From JAZDEY01 sp043808325 [NCBI: Candidatus Eiseniibacteriota bacterium] (GTDB lineage: Bacteria > Arandabacterota > Arandabacteria > Arandabacterales): 13,202 nucleotides of DNA. A model generated the notes under the pieces. That model was not told where the DNA came from, ran no database searches, and saw only the letters and a program-made list of their open reading frames with translations. The stretch is from contig JAZDEY010000022.1 of the NCBI GenBank assembly GCA_043808325.1, forward strand, positions 1 through 13,202, read 5' to 3'. This document shows positions 13,105 through 13,202 of the stretch, in pieces; the stretch's first letter is position 1, and every line of letters begins with the position of its first letter. Both the position numbers and the translations under genes were made by a program.

Positions 13105-13202
13105 ATGGCCGATTGCGTCATGGAGCAGATATCGTCCTCCGGTTTGCCGGACAGTAATCTTGCCTCATTAGAGGTGCGCGTTGTAGGCCGAGTACAGGGC
13201 GT
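13105..13202 (+). CDS. acyP: Acylphosphatase-like protein, N-terminal part (runs off the window)
   Basis: The open frame gives about 32 residues to the window edge, ending [12 protein letters not shown], which matches the acylphosphatase signature h-x-G-x-VQG-(V)-x-FR just before the catalytic Arg. Acylphosphatases hydrolyse acyl-phosphates such as carbamoyl-phosphate and 1,3-bisphosphoglycerate. The start is uncertain: ATG at 13105, ATG at 13120 or GTG at 13174 are all in frame, and none has a convincing ribosome-binding site. The first two give an N-terminus 15-20 residues longer than usual. The N-terminal domain of HypF has a similar motif and cannot be excluded from this fragment. Confidence 0.65.
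   Translation, partial: MADCVMEQISSSGLPDSNLASLEVRVVGRVQG

Overview
The window is a gene-dense, GC-rich stretch (roughly 60% GC by eye) of a bacterial chromosome. Every recognisable gene lies on the + strand. Gene content is mostly core bacterial, with one accessory block. I saw no insertion sequence, CRISPR array, phage gene or plasmid gene. The lineage cannot be fixed from the sequence. The DUF512 radical-SAM / der / plsY / gpsA order recalls Firmicutes and several candidate phyla, while the merR-like / tRNA-Pro / surE / pcm order recalls deltaproteobacteria-type genomes. All three tRNA genes encode their CCA end. A deep-branching or candidate-phylum bacterium fits, but that is inference.

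Region 1 (1-1017): the last 16 codons of an unidentified upstream gene, an AT-richer intergenic region with a good sigma70-type promoter (TTGCAA-17 bp-TATAAT), and an unrecognised seven-helix membrane protein.

Region 2 (1049-6138): an SOS-mutagenesis cassette. A LexA repressor gene has a perfect 8+4+8 palindrome filling the spacer between its own -35 and -10 boxes. It is followed, with almost no spacing, by an 84-residue protein resembling DUF6504, a Y-family DNA polymerase that keeps its catalytic acids, and a 1004-residue error-prone-type DnaE whose PHP domain has lost its metal ligands. The layout parallels the known lexA-imuA-imuB-dnaE2 mutasome operon. It differs in two ways: imuA is replaced by the small protein, and the Y-family subunit looks catalytically intact. 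This is the most interesting part of the window.

Region 3 (6162-11115): tRNA-Gly(CCC), then a tight run of housekeeping genes. These are a PDZ/radical-SAM/DUF512 protein, the ribosome-assembly GTPase Der, and the two enzymes that bracket phosphatidic-acid synthesis: PlsY (acylates glycerol-3-phosphate) and GpsA (makes it). A small MerR-family regulator follows. Neighbouring genes overlap or are separated by at most 16 bases.

Region 4 (11123-13202): tRNA-Pro(GGG), surE (survival nucleotidase), pcm (protein L-isoaspartate methyltransferase) and tRNA-Pro(CGG). Next comes a roughly 145-base segment with two hairpins and a strong intrinsic terminator, which could be a small RNA, a tRNA trailer or a leader. 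The window ends in the first codons of a protein carrying the acylphosphatase signature.
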